Part shown: piece after piece, positions 43,637 to 53,283 of the stretch | How positions within the stretch are numbered: the stretch's first letter is position 1 | Layout of the letters: each line of letters begins with the position of its first letter | Source: Spirosoma arboris | GTDB lineage: Bacteria; Bacteroidota; Bacteroidia; Cytophagales; Spirosomataceae | Length of the DNA stretch: 64,000 nucleotides | Assembly: GCF_009754945.1 (NCBI RefSeq) | Contig: NZ_WPIN01000016.1 | Coordinates: forward strand, 124,001-188,000 | Direction of reading: 5' to 3' | Translations under genes and position numbers: made by a program | Notes under the pieces: generated by a model | Database searches by the model: none | Told to the model about the DNA's origin: nothing | Seen by the model: the letters and a program-made list of their open reading frames with translations, nothing else

Positions 43637-44929
43637 CTATTGATATGCGAGTAAACAAATAGCCAGGTAAGTTAATGCTCCTCCCAGGTATCCCAGCAAA
43701 GCTAGTCCACTAATTCGCCGTAAATACCAGCCAAATTCTATCCGTTCCATACCCATCACGGCTACCCCCGCTGCTGAACCAATCACTAACAGGCTGCCGC
43801 CCGTGCCAGCGCTGTAGGCTAAAAACTCCCATAGTTTGCTATCACTTGGATAGGTAGTCAAATCATACATGCCCATTGCGGCTGCTACGATGGGGACATT
43901 GTCAACAATGGCCGAGATTAGACCTATTATCAGTACAATCAAATCCAGATTGCGAAGTGTATCATTGAGCCATACCGCGACATTTTTCAACGTACCAGTC
44001 GATTCTAGAGCAGCCACAGCTAATAGAATACCGAAGAAGAATAAGATACTGGGAACATCAATTTTGCTTAACGCATAAGCCGCTGTGTATCGCTTCCGGT
44101 CTTGCTCATCTTTGTCAGCATGAATAATTTCGGAGACACCCCAAACAATACCCAAAGCCAGCATAATCAGCATGTAGGGAGGTAAATGTGTGTGTGTTTT
44201 GATAATGGGGACCATGACAATGGCCGTTAAACCAGCCGCAAACATAATGCGCCGGTCGCGACGCTGCAGGGGTGTAACGTAAGGCCGACTAACCCCACGA
44301 CTACCTTTGGTGATAACCGGTTCCGATTGGGCCTTCATGGTGAAGCTTAGCCAAATCATGGGAATCAGCACATTGACCAAACTGGGCAGAAAGAGTTCTT
44401 TGATGATCGTGACTGTAGTGATCTGGCCACCGATCCAAAGCATGGACGTCGTTACGTCACCGATGGGTGACCAGGCTCCGCCCGCGTTGGCAGCAATGAT
44501 GATTAAACCGGCCATCAATCGACGTTGCTCGGGGTCATGTATGAGTTTTCTCGTCACTGATACCATGACAATGGCAGAGGCCAAATTATCCAGCAAAGCA
44601 GAAAGGAAGAATGTCAGTCCGCCAATGAGCCAAATCAACGTTCGCGGGTTTCGTGTTGCAACACGATCGGTAATAATGGTAAAACCATCATGCACGTCAA
44701 TCAATTCTACGATTGTCATTGCCCCAAGCAGAAAGAACAGAATTTGGGCAATCTCCGCTAGGTGATGGCTTAACTCAGCCAATACCGGCTCTATTTCCTG
44801 AACGGAAAGAATGTATAAAGCCCAGCAACTTACACCAGTGATTAATGCCGTGGCCGTCTTATTAAACCGGATCGGATGCTCTAGTGTGATTAGAACGTAG
44901 CCAACGATAAAAACGAGAATAATCATCAT
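43637..44929 (-). CDS. nhaD: NhaD-type Na+/H+ antiporter
   Basis: A 430-residue inner-membrane protein with about twelve helices. Family features include FFLSALLDNLASAIVMVSVT, the Gly/Asp-rich NAGGAWSPIGDVTTSMLWIG and the repeat-half LISAIVDNVPIVAAAMGMYD followed by AYSAGTGGSLLVIGSAAG. The paired DN/D motifs with TSML fit the NhaD branch of the ion transporter superfamily, which expels Na+ or Li+ in exchange for protons. It is a single gene. Confidence 0.88.
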   Translation of the reverse strand: MMIILVFIVGYVLITLEHPIRFNKTATALITGVSCWALYILSVQEIEPVLAELSHHLAEIAQILFFLLGAMTIVELIDVHDGFTIITDRVATRNPRTLIWLIGGLTFFLSALLDNLASAIVMVSVTRKLIHDPEQRRLMAGLIIIAANAGGAWSPIGDVTTSMLWIGGQITTVTIIKELFLPSLVNVLIPMIWLSFTMKAQSEPVITKGSRGVSRPYVTPLQRRDRRIMFAAGLTAIVMVPIIKTHTHLPPYMLIMLALGIVWGVSEIIHADKDEQDRKRYTAAYALSKIDVPSILFFFGILLAVAALESTGTLKNVAVWLNDTLRNLDLIVLIIGLISAIVDNVPIVAAAMGMYDLTTYPSDSKLWEFLAYSAGTGGSLLVIGSAAGVAVMGMERIEFGWYLRRISGLALLGYLGGALTYLAICLLAYQ

Positions 44930-45347
44930 GAGGAGCGACTGGCAAGAGAATAGGGCTTATGAATACTACCCTTAAAGCGTTTGAGTTTTAATCGGATATG
45001 AATCTGTGCAGACAATACAGGCTGAAAACTGACTGCTATAATTACTTATAGATTAAACATATTGACTGCGATCTCAAAAATGCTGACGCTACTAGCGCCA
45101 GCATTTAGATCTAACCCATAAGAGCCCGCCTAATCAGGCGATCAGAAGGTGAAGCGATTACTGAGGCAATAAGTTAATTTATTTACCTATCGGTAACATT
45201 AAACCCTCTAATGTGCTTGTAGGGGCAGAAAACACCACTATGTAGACATATGATTTTAAGCAAGTTATTCGGCAACAATCCAACTAGAGCTAAATGACGT
45301 ATATCAACTATCAGTTAATTTTCCACTCGCTGTAGTTAGAATACTTG
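44930..45347. other. 418-nt gap with one hairpin
   Basis: Nothing coding was found. A 13-bp hairpin lies at 45078-45106 and is listed separately. The remainder is the leader regions of the antiporter (minus) and a small gene (plus). Confidence 0.5.
45078..45106. repeat. 13-bp hairpin
   Basis: AAATGCTGACGCT (45078-45090) pairs with AGCGCCAGCATTT (45094-45106) with one mismatch over a 3-nt loop. It is not adjacent to the end of any gene, so its role is unclear. Confidence 0.5.
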
Positions 45348-45608
45348 ATGACTTACGAATCATACAGACTCGTTCATGAAAAATTGGAATCGAGTGGCTG
45401 TTGGTTTTTATACCACGACCAGATTCCCGATGGTAAAGTAGGCTGGGTCGTTCCCAGCACGCCTAAGGAGCCAAAAAGCTTCGCTAAGATAAGGTCTTCC
45501 TTAATGAAACTAGGTGTCATGAGCCATGAAATCGAGCATGCGCCCGCTCATAATTGCCCCTACCCAAACTCATTTTTGATTTACCTCTCATTACCTGATA
45601 AGAAATAG
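45348..45608 (+). CDS. small hypothetical protein
   Basis: An 86-residue protein (ATG at 45348; a TTG sits just before). No signal peptide or membrane helix. Composition is plausible (SYRLVHEKLESSGCWFLYHD, KVGWVVPSTPKEPKSFAKIR). No family recognised. Confidence 0.45.
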   Translation: MTYESYRLVHEKLESSGCWFLYHDQIPDGKVGWVVPSTPKEPKSFAKIRSSLMKLGVMSHEIEHAPAHNCPYPNSFLIYLSLPDKK

Positions 45609-45845
45609 CCGATTATACGCTGAACTTACTGTTTGCATTTATAGTAAACTAGCTCTTAATGCCAAAACGCCAGCCTCAATAGAATTGGCATCTTTATATT
45701 CCTGATTATCAGTATTGGAAAAAAAATTAATGCATTTTTGTTACCATATTATATTTTTCAAGTCTAAGTAATATTACTTATCTACTTTACAGTAACAATA
45801 CTCGTTTTACTATATATAATTTATAAAACCTACCTACGACTTACT

Positions 45846-46043
45846 ATGAATGATCTTGGTGAATTACTTGCCTTCTATGGGACTCGACAACTGTCCCAAA
45901 CAACACCGCAGTTTTCCCATTGGACTAACTCCAAAAACCTACGCAACTGCATAACGCTAGCCATGCGCGGAGCGGAAAATGGCAATGAATCTAGCCTTAA
46001 AACATTACGGTTGATCAAGGATTTATTAGTAGCCCAGGCGTAG
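45846..46043 (+). CDS. small hypothetical protein
   Basis: A 65-residue protein without visible motifs (MNDLGELLAFYGTRQLSQTT to LRLIKDLLVAQA). It follows AT-rich DNA. Coding status rests on composition and an ATG at a reasonable distance from the next gene. Confidence 0.4.
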   Translation: MNDLGELLAFYGTRQLSQTTPQFSHWTNSKNLRNCITLAMRGAENGNESSLKTLRLIKDLLVAQA

Positions 46044-46187
46044 CTAATAGAGCCCTAACCGAAGAGAAAAGGCGTTTTGCCGTTATTACTTGTAAGGACT
46101 CTATTTAGCTAAAGGATAAAACTCATGGCTATACGCAGTAGGTAAAGTTCTCAACCTACTATAAGGTCACTTTTCAACATAAGTAAG

Positions 46188-46583
46188 ATGAAGGCATTAA
46201 TCGGGATTATTATCAGTATTTGTTTACTAGGCATTAATGGGCAGGCTCAAGTCCCGACCTCCACTAAAGTTCACTTCTTGAACTCAATGATTGGCCTGAA
46301 TGCCGAACTAAAAACGACCATCGACCCTAAGAACCCGATCCGAATCAAGCCACGGACTTGGGCCATCATTCAGCCAGCGGGTGATAGTCTAGGCTTTATC
46401 ATTGACAACAAGCCCTATTTTCTTCATTTTTCGCCCAATAAACACTATTACTTTGTTATTCAGGCAGGTCATTTTTCGCGTCCTGTTATTACCGAAAAGT
46501 CAGAGCAGGAGTTTATTTTAAGCGCAGCGGCTGAGTCCGCCAAAGGCCCCGAAGAGTATATACTAAGTAAGGAGTCTAATTGA
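46188..46583 (+). CDS. small secreted protein of unknown function
   Basis: A 131-residue protein with a signal peptide (MKALIGIIISICLLGINGQA) and a beta-rich mature part (IIQPAGDSLGFIIDNKPYFL, HYYFVIQAGHFSRPVITEKS). No family is recognised. It is probably periplasmic or outer-membrane associated. Confidence 0.65.
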   Translation: MKALIGIIISICLLGINGQAQVPTSTKVHFLNSMIGLNAELKTTIDPKNPIRIKPRTWAIIQPAGDSLGFIIDNKPYFLHFSPNKHYYFVIQAGHFSRPVITEKSEQEFILSAAAESAKGPEEYILSKESN

Positions 46584-46669
46584 CTTTTGTCTTCAATTTA
46601 TGGAGTTTCCAGTCTGCCATCTTTCGGGAGTATTCATTTACTAAGCTGGACTTTTTGATTTACTCCAAC

Positions 46670-47476
46670 TCAGTCATTATAAGTGAAGCTTTTAATCGTC
46701 AAGACAGGTAGATAACCCTCAACCGTGTTAGTTTGAAATAAAATCTGACGAGTGACTCGTTTTTGTTCGTCAAACAGATAGGTATAGCTGGTAGAAACTA
46801 TGGCTGGAGGGTTTGATTGAGAAAAGGTATACACATAACGAGTCGTCGATTTGGTCAACAAGTTAGTTGATCCTCTTCCTTCATTAAATAAAGCGCGAGG
46901 GTCGAATAAGGCTGGGTAGTTTAAATTATAGTCAAATTGGGTCGTGTCGCTGCCAGATTCATAAACATTCACCTGCTTCTCTACATTGTGGTTTTTTATG
47001 ACCTGGACGAGTGTCGTATAAAGATTCTGTCTTCGAAGTAAATAACCCGCCTGATCATAGCCATAGATCGTCTTTTTGTTCAGGTAAAAGCTGGGGATAG
47101 CGTATCCCAACTGATTAAGGATGAGCGTATCGTTGCCCTGAGTACCTGCCTTAAAAACCTTGTCGCCTGCATAGATATAGGAATAATTTTCGGTACCATA
47201 TCCAGACGGATCATCAGAAGCAGTTTTCTTGTCCAAAATCAGTCTTCCCTGGTCGTCATAGCGGTAGATTCGTTCAAGGCTCCCGACATAATAATAAGAC
47301 GTGCCCTGATAGAGGATAGGTGGTTTTGATGATTTGGCAGCGAACTGCTGATCAGGCAGATATCTCATTTCGATAATCTTACTTATCTGGTTTTGATTTG
47401 TGTTGGGAGCCGGTAAATCGTTCCTGCAAGCGCTAGTTACTACTACTAGAAGAGCGATAAAAAATCGACAGTTCAT
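46670..47476 (-). CDS. lipoprotein with YD-repeat-like segments
   Basis: A 268-residue exported lipoprotein (MNCRFFIALLVVVTSAC) with several segments resembling RHS/YD repeats (RIYRYDDQGRLILDKK, TIYGYDQAGYLLRRQN, TYLFDEQKRVTRQILF). Such beta-rich lipoproteins are frequent in Bacteroidota and usually of unknown role. It converges on the small secreted protein gene. Confidence 0.75.
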   Translation of the reverse strand: MNCRFFIALLVVVTSACRNDLPAPNTNQNQISKIIEMRYLPDQQFAAKSSKPPILYQGTSYYYVGSLERIYRYDDQGRLILDKKTASDDPSGYGTENYSYIYAGDKVFKAGTQGNDTLILNQLGYAIPSFYLNKKTIYGYDQAGYLLRRQNLYTTLVQVIKNHNVEKQVNVYESGSDTTQFDYNLNYPALFDPRALFNEGRGSTNLLTKSTTRYVYTFSQSNPPAIVSTSYTYLFDEQKRVTRQILFQTNTVEGYLPVLTIKSFTYND

Positions 47477-47905
47477 TAATCGTTAAGGTTTGATAACGCT
47501 CTATATCTGATATGCCACGAATAAGTAAGTCTAATTGATTCGTTTCAATCAAACTATTTTCAATTTCTATTGACGAGTACAAAACGTTCAGATTACCAGA
47601 CATCCATCTATTGGGGCGTCAAAAGCGTTCGGTCGCGAGTGCCAACCTTCATCAGTCTGGCTACGCGGGGCCGGGAGTGGCTAAAAGAAAATACCGACCC
47701 GGATCGAGTCGGTATTTTTTGATATGAAATCAGCCGACACCTAAGTAGACGACGGCTGATCAAATTCACGTATATTTTTTTTACTTGCTACTATGACTAA
47801 ACTTGGTGCTAAAAGGTCACTTAAGACGACATTTAAAGCCCCAACCGGGTGGAAAGGGCTATGTTTTTAGAGGTTTGGTTATTGATGAAAGGCATCATCC
47901 GGTAA
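47477..47905. other. 429-nt gap containing a terminator
   Basis: Apart from the hairpin at 47688-47720, nothing coding was found. The region lies between the YD-repeat lipoprotein start and the 3' end of the AraC operon. Confidence 0.5.
47688..47720. terminator. terminator hairpin after the AraC operon
   Basis: AAAATACCGAC (47688-47698) pairs with GTCGGTATTTT (47708-47718) with T-runs on both strands. It lies about 190 nt beyond the AraC stop codon. Confidence 0.7.
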
Positions 47906-48832
47906 CTAATTAAACGAATGGCGAAACTCAAGTGGCGAAACGTTGGTCTTGGTCTTAAAGAGTTTGCTGAACGACTGCAAATGTTCAAACCCCAGCTCAT
48001 AGGCAATCTCGCTGACCGAAAGAGTAGTGGTTGACAGCTTTTCCTTGGCCAGTTCAATCAATTTATTGTGTAGGTGCTGCTGTGTGCTCTGCCCGGTTAA
48101 GGATTTGAGCAGGCTGCTGAGATAACCCGGTGAGATGTTTAAAACCTCGGCGATATGCGTAACGCTTGGCAGGCCTTGTTGGGCCAGTATGCCGCTGTTG
48201 AAATAACCCGACAGGAAATCCTCCAGCCTCGTTAGCAGCTCATGGCTGGCACTTTTTCGGGTAATGAACTGGCGTTGATAAAATCGTTCTGAATAGGTCA
48301 GAAATAGCTCCAGTTGCGCGATGATCACGCTTTGACTGAATCGGTCAATAGTAGAATTGTATTCCTGTTCTATCTGATTCGCAATTGCGGTGAGCATGGT
48401 CTCTTCCTTATCGGAAAGATACAAGGCTTCATATACGGAATAGCTAAAGAACTCATAGTGTTTAATGGTTTTCGCCAGCGGTGTGTTCCATAGAAAATCG
48501 GGGTGGATCAGAATCATCCAGCCTTCTGGCCTATGCACCGCACTGGTATCGATTGGGGTATCGATACCAAACAGTTGTCCGGGGGACATGAAGAATAATA
48601 CACCTTCGTCAAAGTCACCAGATTGCTGTCCGTATTTGAATTTGGCGTGCTGCACCTTTTTCAGAGAAATCGAATAAAAGTCATAGATCAGGCTGAAAGG
48701 AATTTCGGCGATAGGCAGTGTAATATCGTCCATATGGACAACGCTGATCAGCGGGTGCGCCGGCTTGGGCAGGCCCGCGGCCCGGTGATATTCGGTGATC
48801 GTGCTGAAACGAAATAGCTGGTGGTTGTTCAT
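47906..48832 (-). CDS. AraC-family transcriptional regulator
   Basis: A 308-residue regulator with an N-terminal sensing region (about 1-190) and a C-terminal AraC double HTH (IAEVLNISPGYLSSLLKSLT, then AYELGFEHLQSFSKLFKTKT). It follows the two NAD(P)-binding enzyme genes by 17 nt, so all three are likely one operon. It probably regulates them in response to a small molecule. Confidence 0.9.
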   Translation of the reverse strand: MNNHQLFRFSTITEYHRAAGLPKPAHPLISVVHMDDITLPIAEIPFSLIYDFYSISLKKVQHAKFKYGQQSGDFDEGVLFFMSPGQLFGIDTPIDTSAVHRPEGWMILIHPDFLWNTPLAKTIKHYEFFSYSVYEALYLSDKEETMLTAIANQIEQEYNSTIDRFSQSVIIAQLELFLTYSERFYQRQFITRKSASHELLTRLEDFLSGYFNSGILAQQGLPSVTHIAEVLNISPGYLSSLLKSLTGQSTQQHLHNKLIELAKEKLSTTTLSVSEIAYELGFEHLQSFSKLFKTKTNVSPLEFRHSFN

Positions 48833-48849
48833 AGGCCCGATAAATATAA

Positions 48850-49776
48850 CTAGTTTCCATCGTATGCTTTGGCAAATTCTTTGGCGAAATCGGCCAGTTT
48901 TACTTTGCCCATTTTGGGCCGGTTCCGGTGAAAATTCGCCAGGGCTTTACCACTATGCATGACCGCCTGCATTTCTACCAGAGTCTCGGCCAGTTTTTCC
49001 GGAACTTTGGCCATCTTCAGGCCCCGCAACATTTCCTTGTCCGAGAGCAGGGCCCATTTTAACCAGGGCTTGCCTACCGCAGTACCGATGATTCTGGCGG
49101 CTTCGTTACAGGTCATTTCCTCACTACCCACGTAACGAATAGTCGTTTTTTCGGGATTCAGCAACAATTCTTCTGCTACCGCATCGGCGATATCTTTTGG
49201 CGAGACAAACACAATCCGGTCGTCCCCGCCATAATTCCCCATTAGTAGGCCAGTCTTCCCGGTCAGCAAAGCCCACAACCCGGAATAACGCAGTGTCAGG
49301 AATTTTCCGATCAGCCCCTTGCCTTTGATCAGGTCCATGGACTGGTAGAAGTTGGTATAAAAGGCCGCAGGCCGCATGATTGTGAGGGAAGCGGGGAGGT
49401 CATCAAAAACGTGTTCTACGTTTTCACTGCTGACCAAATCTGCCGCCCAGCCGCTCATCACAACGACACGTTTGGTTCTGGCCTGTTTTAGTGCCTGCGC
49501 ATAATTCTGAGCCATCCGACGTAAATAGTCACCCAGATCTGGTTCGGCAAAACTCAGCGGAATCATGGCATAAACTGCATCACCATCTTTAAACGTATCT
49601 GTCAGGAAGGCAACATCGGAAATTGAGCCGATGGCCGGTGTTGCGCCCAGAACTTCGATAGCCGCTTGTTTTTTTGGATCACTGCTGACTACAGTGACCG
49701 CATGTCCTTGGGCCACTAGTAGTTCAGTCAGCGGTTTGCTGATATTCCCTAAGGAACCAGTTACGATAATTTTCAT
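48850..49776 (-). CDS. NmrA-like NAD(P)-binding protein
   Basis: A 308-residue atypical SDR. The cofactor loop is GSLGNISKP near residue 7, and the fold continues through YAMIPLSFAEPDL and VVMSGWAADL. Late segments (FVSPKDIADAVAEELLLNPE) match NmrA-type proteins, which sense redox cofactors or act as quinone reductases. It starts 5 nt after the upstream SDR gene. Substrate unknown. Confidence 0.85.
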   Translation of the reverse strand: MKIIVTGSLGNISKPLTELLVAQGHAVTVVSSDPKKQAAIEVLGATPAIGSISDVAFLTDTFKDGDAVYAMIPLSFAEPDLGDYLRRMAQNYAQALKQARTKRVVVMSGWAADLVSSENVEHVFDDLPASLTIMRPAAFYTNFYQSMDLIKGKGLIGKFLTLRYSGLWALLTGKTGLLMGNYGGDDRIVFVSPKDIADAVAEELLLNPEKTTIRYVGSEEMTCNEAARIIGTAVGKPWLKWALLSDKEMLRGLKMAKVPEKLAETLVEMQAVMHSGKALANFHRNRPKMGKVKLADFAKEFAKAYDGN

Positions 49777-49781
49777 ACCTT

Positions 49782-50672
49782 TTACTGAGTATAAACGCCA
49801 TTCGTTATATCGGCAAGCAATGTTGAGTGAGTTGGGTGCCAGTTTAAACGTTCCTGGGTCAACTTACTCGACGCTGGGCAGTCTATCGCGGCCATGTGTG
49901 CAAACCAGCCGAAATGCTCGGCAGCGGCTTCAGGCGCTATTGATTTTACCGGGATATTGAGCTGGTTACCTATGGCTTCAGCGATTGCTTTGACCGTGAT
50001 GGCTTCTTCGGCGGAACCATGATAACGAGCACCCGGTTCAGCGTTTTCTAATGCCAGCCGAAATAAACGGGCGGCATCCAGCCGGTGCACGGCGTTCCAT
50101 TGGTTGAATCCATTCCCGATATAGGCAGAAACGCCTTTTTCACGGGCAATATTGATCAGGATCGGTATGAAACCATGCTTATCGTCGTCGCCATGCACCG
50201 ATGGCGATAAACGGATAGCTGCTGCACGGACACCCCGTGCGGTTACGACATCGGCTGTTTGCTCAGAAGCCCGCGGCCACGCCGGGTTGAAGGGTGGGAT
50301 GATATCTTCAGTAGCCAGTCTGCCCGGGCTGACCAGTGCGGTGCCGGAGGTAACGATAAAAGGACGGTCGGAGCCGGCCAGCACTTCGCCGATGGTTTCA
50401 ATAGCTACTTTATCCACCTCGCATACTTCCTTGAATCGGGTAAAGTCATGGATGAATCCGGCATGAATTACACCATCAGCCTGAGCGGCACCGCTTCGAA
50501 GGCTTTCCAGGTCTTCCAGATCACCCCTATGAACCTCAGCACCTGCTTCGATAAGCTTATTAGCGGATGCTTCCGAGCGCGCCAGTCCTGCTACCTGGTG
50601 ACCGGCGCTAATTAATTCCTGCACAATGGCAGTACCTATGAAGCCTGTGGCTCCTGTGACAAATACGCGCAT
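49782..50672 (-). CDS. extended SDR, NAD-dependent epimerase/dehydratase family
   Basis: A 296-residue Rossmann enzyme with cofactor motif TGATGFIG (start MRVFVTGAT), a Ser in FIVTSGTALVSPG and later RLSPSVHGDDDKHGFIP. The usual Tyr-x3-Lys pair is not obvious, so catalysis may differ. ATG at 50672 is preferred; an earlier one at 50717 would add 15 residues. It heads the SDR-NmrA-AraC operon. Confidence 0.85.
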   Translation of the reverse strand: MRVFVTGATGFIGTAIVQELISAGHQVAGLARSEASANKLIEAGAEVHRGDLEDLESLRSGAAQADGVIHAGFIHDFTRFKEVCEVDKVAIETIGEVLAGSDRPFIVTSGTALVSPGRLATEDIIPPFNPAWPRASEQTADVVTARGVRAAAIRLSPSVHGDDDKHGFIPILINIAREKGVSAYIGNGFNQWNAVHRLDAARLFRLALENAEPGARYHGSAEEAITVKAIAEAIGNQLNIPVKSIAPEAAAEHFGWFAHMAAIDCPASSKLTQERLNWHPTHSTLLADITNGVYTQ

Positions 50673-50870
50673 AATTGATCTTATCTTGTTGATACAAAGA
50701 TCTCCGATGCCAGTCAAACCAATTTATCCAAATCTGCTTTTGATTTAGCCGAAATCGTGATTACGGTCAAAGGCACACCAAAATCGTTGAGGTTAGCCTG
50801 TTGCAGAGCGAGTAACAAGACATCGAAGTTGATTCGGGGCCGAGGGGAGTTATGTCCTAACTAGTCAACT

Positions 50871-51008
50871 ATGGAGGCTTATTGGGTAACCAAAATCATT
50901 TCTGGCGGGCTAACCGGCGTCGATAAGTTTGGCGACAAGTGTGCTTACTGCGGCTGTGAGCTAACCAAAGGGTGGCATATTGATGAGGTGGAAGCCACAT
51001 CAACTTAA
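50871..51008 (+). CDS. possible 45-residue cysteine-containing peptide
   Basis: A frame from ATG 50871 encodes a peptide with CAYCGCELTKGWHIDE, three Cys and one His suggestive of metal binding. It is polar and has no membrane helix. Small size and lack of a homologue I know keep confidence low. Confidence 0.35.
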   Translation: MEAYWVTKIISGGLTGVDKFGDKCAYCGCELTKGWHIDEVEATST

Positions 51009-51155
51009 TGTGGCCTGACTGAACTAACCATTCACTACACTAAATGATAACTAAGGTTATAACTAACAGTCAAGACTATAGCTACCAGGTAAAGCTAATA
51101 TTGTAAGCTACCGGCCCAGAAGGGAAAACGCTGCCACACAATTTAATGTTTGTCA

Positions 51156-51172
51156 ACGTAAAAAGATTACGT
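51156..51172 (+). promoter_or_regulatory. inverted repeat ACGTAA-N5-TTACGT
   Basis: This matches the element at 32264-32282 in half-site and spacer length. It lies 25 nt before the ATG of the 48-residue gene at 51198 and could control the two small genes there. Confidence 0.45.
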
Positions 51173-51197
51173 CCTGGGGAGCTTTACTTGACCACAA

Positions 51198-51344
51198 ATG
51201 TGGAATAGCCATGTCCGTTCGCCTGACCAAGAAAAAATTGATCTCACGACGGCGGGTAATGTGCAAGCCCTAATTGACCAGCTCAATAGTCAGCTGGTGT
51301 GGGAAATTATGCCCATGCTAGACGAGGTATTGGCCATAATCTGA
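51198..51344 (+). CDS. possible 48-residue protein
   Basis: A short polar frame (MWNSHVRSPDQEKIDLTTAG then NVQALIDQLNSQLVWEIMPM). It ends 6 nt before the next small gene. Helical and acidic; no family known. The close coupling and upstream inverted repeat make it more credible. Confidence 0.45.
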   Translation: MWNSHVRSPDQEKIDLTTAGNVQALIDQLNSQLVWEIMPMLDEVLAII

Positions 51345-51350
51345 ACAACT

Positions 51351-51551
51351 ATGAATCCAGTCATTTCACCCGGTGATCGGGTCAGTGTTGATAAGATGGT
51401 GAGAGGCTATTTGCGAGGTTATGAAAAAGCAACGGTTTTGGCCTGGATGCCCTCGGGCAGACTAAAAGTTAAAGTCGATGGCAGCTCCATTGTGAAAGTC
51501 GTATCACCTGATCATGTCAAGAAAGTGGCTGACGGGCCAAATGGGGTATAA
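51351..51551 (+). CDS. small beta-rich protein
   Basis: A 66-residue protein whose pattern (DRVSVDKMVRGYLRGYEKAT, LKVKVDGSSIVKVVSPDHVK) suggests an SH3-like or KOW-like beta barrel. It may bind nucleic acid. It is coupled to the gene before it. Confidence 0.5.
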   Translation: MNPVISPGDRVSVDKMVRGYLRGYEKATVLAWMPSGRLKVKVDGSSIVKVVSPDHVKKVADGPNGV

Positions 51552-51743
51552 TCGGCAGAGGACTAAACGTTAAAGATGAATGCGTCAAAATAGATTCGGG
51601 TTTCTTTGCCGAATCGGTGCCCAATGGCTTATGTCTTAAAGATTTGTCTTCGATGCCATCAAACCGATCCCTGTTTGCTGTTACAACCAATTGTCACCCC
51701 CAAGAGTCCTCTTTGCTGCATGTTCAAGAGCTGCTCTCTTTTT

Positions 51744-52763
51744 ATGACTAACCAGACTTTCAAATCAGGTAGACACCGTTCATTTTTGGCCATACATTGG
51801 CCGCTGCTTGGATGGCTGCCCTTGCTAGGGTTGATAGCTTGGTGTTGTCAACGATATCATCCTATAAGTATATTAGGAGATTGGAAACTAAGCGCCCTTT
51901 TCGAAGGACCCGCCCGCACTGCCGCCACTGGCTTTACGATCGGCAGACAAGCCTTTGTGGGTACCGGTAGTAGCCAATATAATTTGCTGAATGACTTTTG
52001 GGCGTACGACCAAATCAAGAACGCTTGGGTCGAGAAGGCTAGTTTTCCAGGCCCCGCCCGTTGGGGTGGAGTGGGCTTCGCGATAGGAGATAAAGGCTAT
52101 ATTGGGCTAGGGATGGATGCCTATGGGAATCGACTTAACGACTTCTACGAATATAGCCTCATCACCAATCAATGGCGTCGAATTGCCGATTTTGGGGGCA
52201 CTGCTCGGCTGAGCGCCATTAGTTTTACAATTGGGGCTAAAGGCTATGTCGGCTTAGGGGATGATTTGCATAATGCCAAGGATTTGTGGGCCTATGATCC
52301 CGATACAGATAGCTGGCAGAAAATGACCACCTATACTGGCCCGGTACGGGTGGGCGCTGTAGCCATCGTGATCGGTACGCTGGCTTATATAGGTACCGGG
52401 TCTAATCAAGGAGAGAATTTAAACGACTGGTGGGCCTATGACCCAATCAGCGATTTATGGCTCAGAAAGCATGACTTAACCACTGACCAGAGCTATCTTA
52501 AGGGACGTGATGGGGTCGGCTTTGCCATCAATGGTAAAGGCTACGTCTGCTTGAGCAATAACACGGACAAATCAGTTTGGGAATATGATCCAGTGACGGA
52601 TCTATGGAGTACACGGGGCGTCTTTGAAGGGAGCTATCGTGCTAATAGCTTTGGATTCAGTTTGGGTACAAAAGGTTATATTACGATGGGGGGCACTCCA
52701 TCGGGCTCACTCTACAATGATCTATTCGAGTTTGATCCGAGTATTCCTCAAGATATCCCTTAG
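51744..52763 (+). CDS. kelch-repeat secreted protein
   Basis: A 339-residue protein with an N-terminal hydrophobic segment (LLGWLPLLGLIAWCC) and six kelch-like blades, with repeating units such as FTIGRQAFVGTGSSQYNLLN and FAIGDKGYIGLGMDAYGNRL, each closed by a W-Y-D element. ATG at 51744 gives a reasonable signal or anchor; earlier in-frame starts (51606, 51624) would place an odd Cys-rich tail before it. Kelch propellers mediate protein or glycan binding. Confidence 0.75.
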   Translation: MTNQTFKSGRHRSFLAIHWPLLGWLPLLGLIAWCCQRYHPISILGDWKLSALFEGPARTAATGFTIGRQAFVGTGSSQYNLLNDFWAYDQIKNAWVEKASFPGPARWGGVGFAIGDKGYIGLGMDAYGNRLNDFYEYSLITNQWRRIADFGGTARLSAISFTIGAKGYVGLGDDLHNAKDLWAYDPDTDSWQKMTTYTGPVRVGAVAIVIGTLAYIGTGSNQGENLNDWWAYDPISDLWLRKHDLTTDQSYLKGRDGVGFAINGKGYVCLSNNTDKSVWEYDPVTDLWSTRGVFEGSYRANSFGFSLGTKGYITMGGTPSGSLYNDLFEFDPSIPQDIP

Positions 52764-52923
52764 TTAGTATTATCTTTTAATTAAGCCCATTAGTATATCT
52801 AGACAGTTTATTCATAGCGGTAAAACTATAAGTTATTTTGACTAAGGTTAACATATAGCCAATATACAATACCCAAAAACAACCGTTTCAAGGTGGAACA
52901 AGTCTTGTTATAAAATTTACAAG

Positions 52924-53283
52924 ATGAGAAAAATAATAGCTGTCGTGAGTCTATTTGTTTGGATCAGTTGCACTAAGGGGACGACAGAAAATCCGTTTAT
53001 TTCTGCTGATAACTGCGACTGTAAGGGTAAAGCTTCTGTAGTTGTAAAAGATATGACCGCCCGAATCACTGAACGTAGAACCTTGCTCCTGAAAGATATT
53101 GACTACAGTAAGGTTGCATACAGAGAACTGTTCCCTTGTGATACGTCTAATATTTCTGGTTTACCCACTTCCAAAGATGGAGAGTATGGGTACTCAGTCA
53201 GTGGTGATCTTAGGCCGCCATGTATTACTAATGGTGTGGCCTATTTCTGGTCAATAGATTTGACCTCAATTAGTAAGAAGTAG
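52924..53283 (+). CDS. small lipoprotein of unknown function
   Basis: A 119-residue lipoprotein (MRKIIAVVSLFVWISC; lipobox Cys 16). The mature part has several Cys (NCDCKG, LFPCDT, RPPCIT). No family recognised. The region is AT-rich and accessory in character. Confidence 0.65.
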   Translation: MRKIIAVVSLFVWISCTKGTTENPFISADNCDCKGKASVVVKDMTARITERRTLLLKDIDYSKVAYRELFPCDTSNISGLPTSKDGEYGYSVSGDLRPPCITNGVAYFWSIDLTSISKK

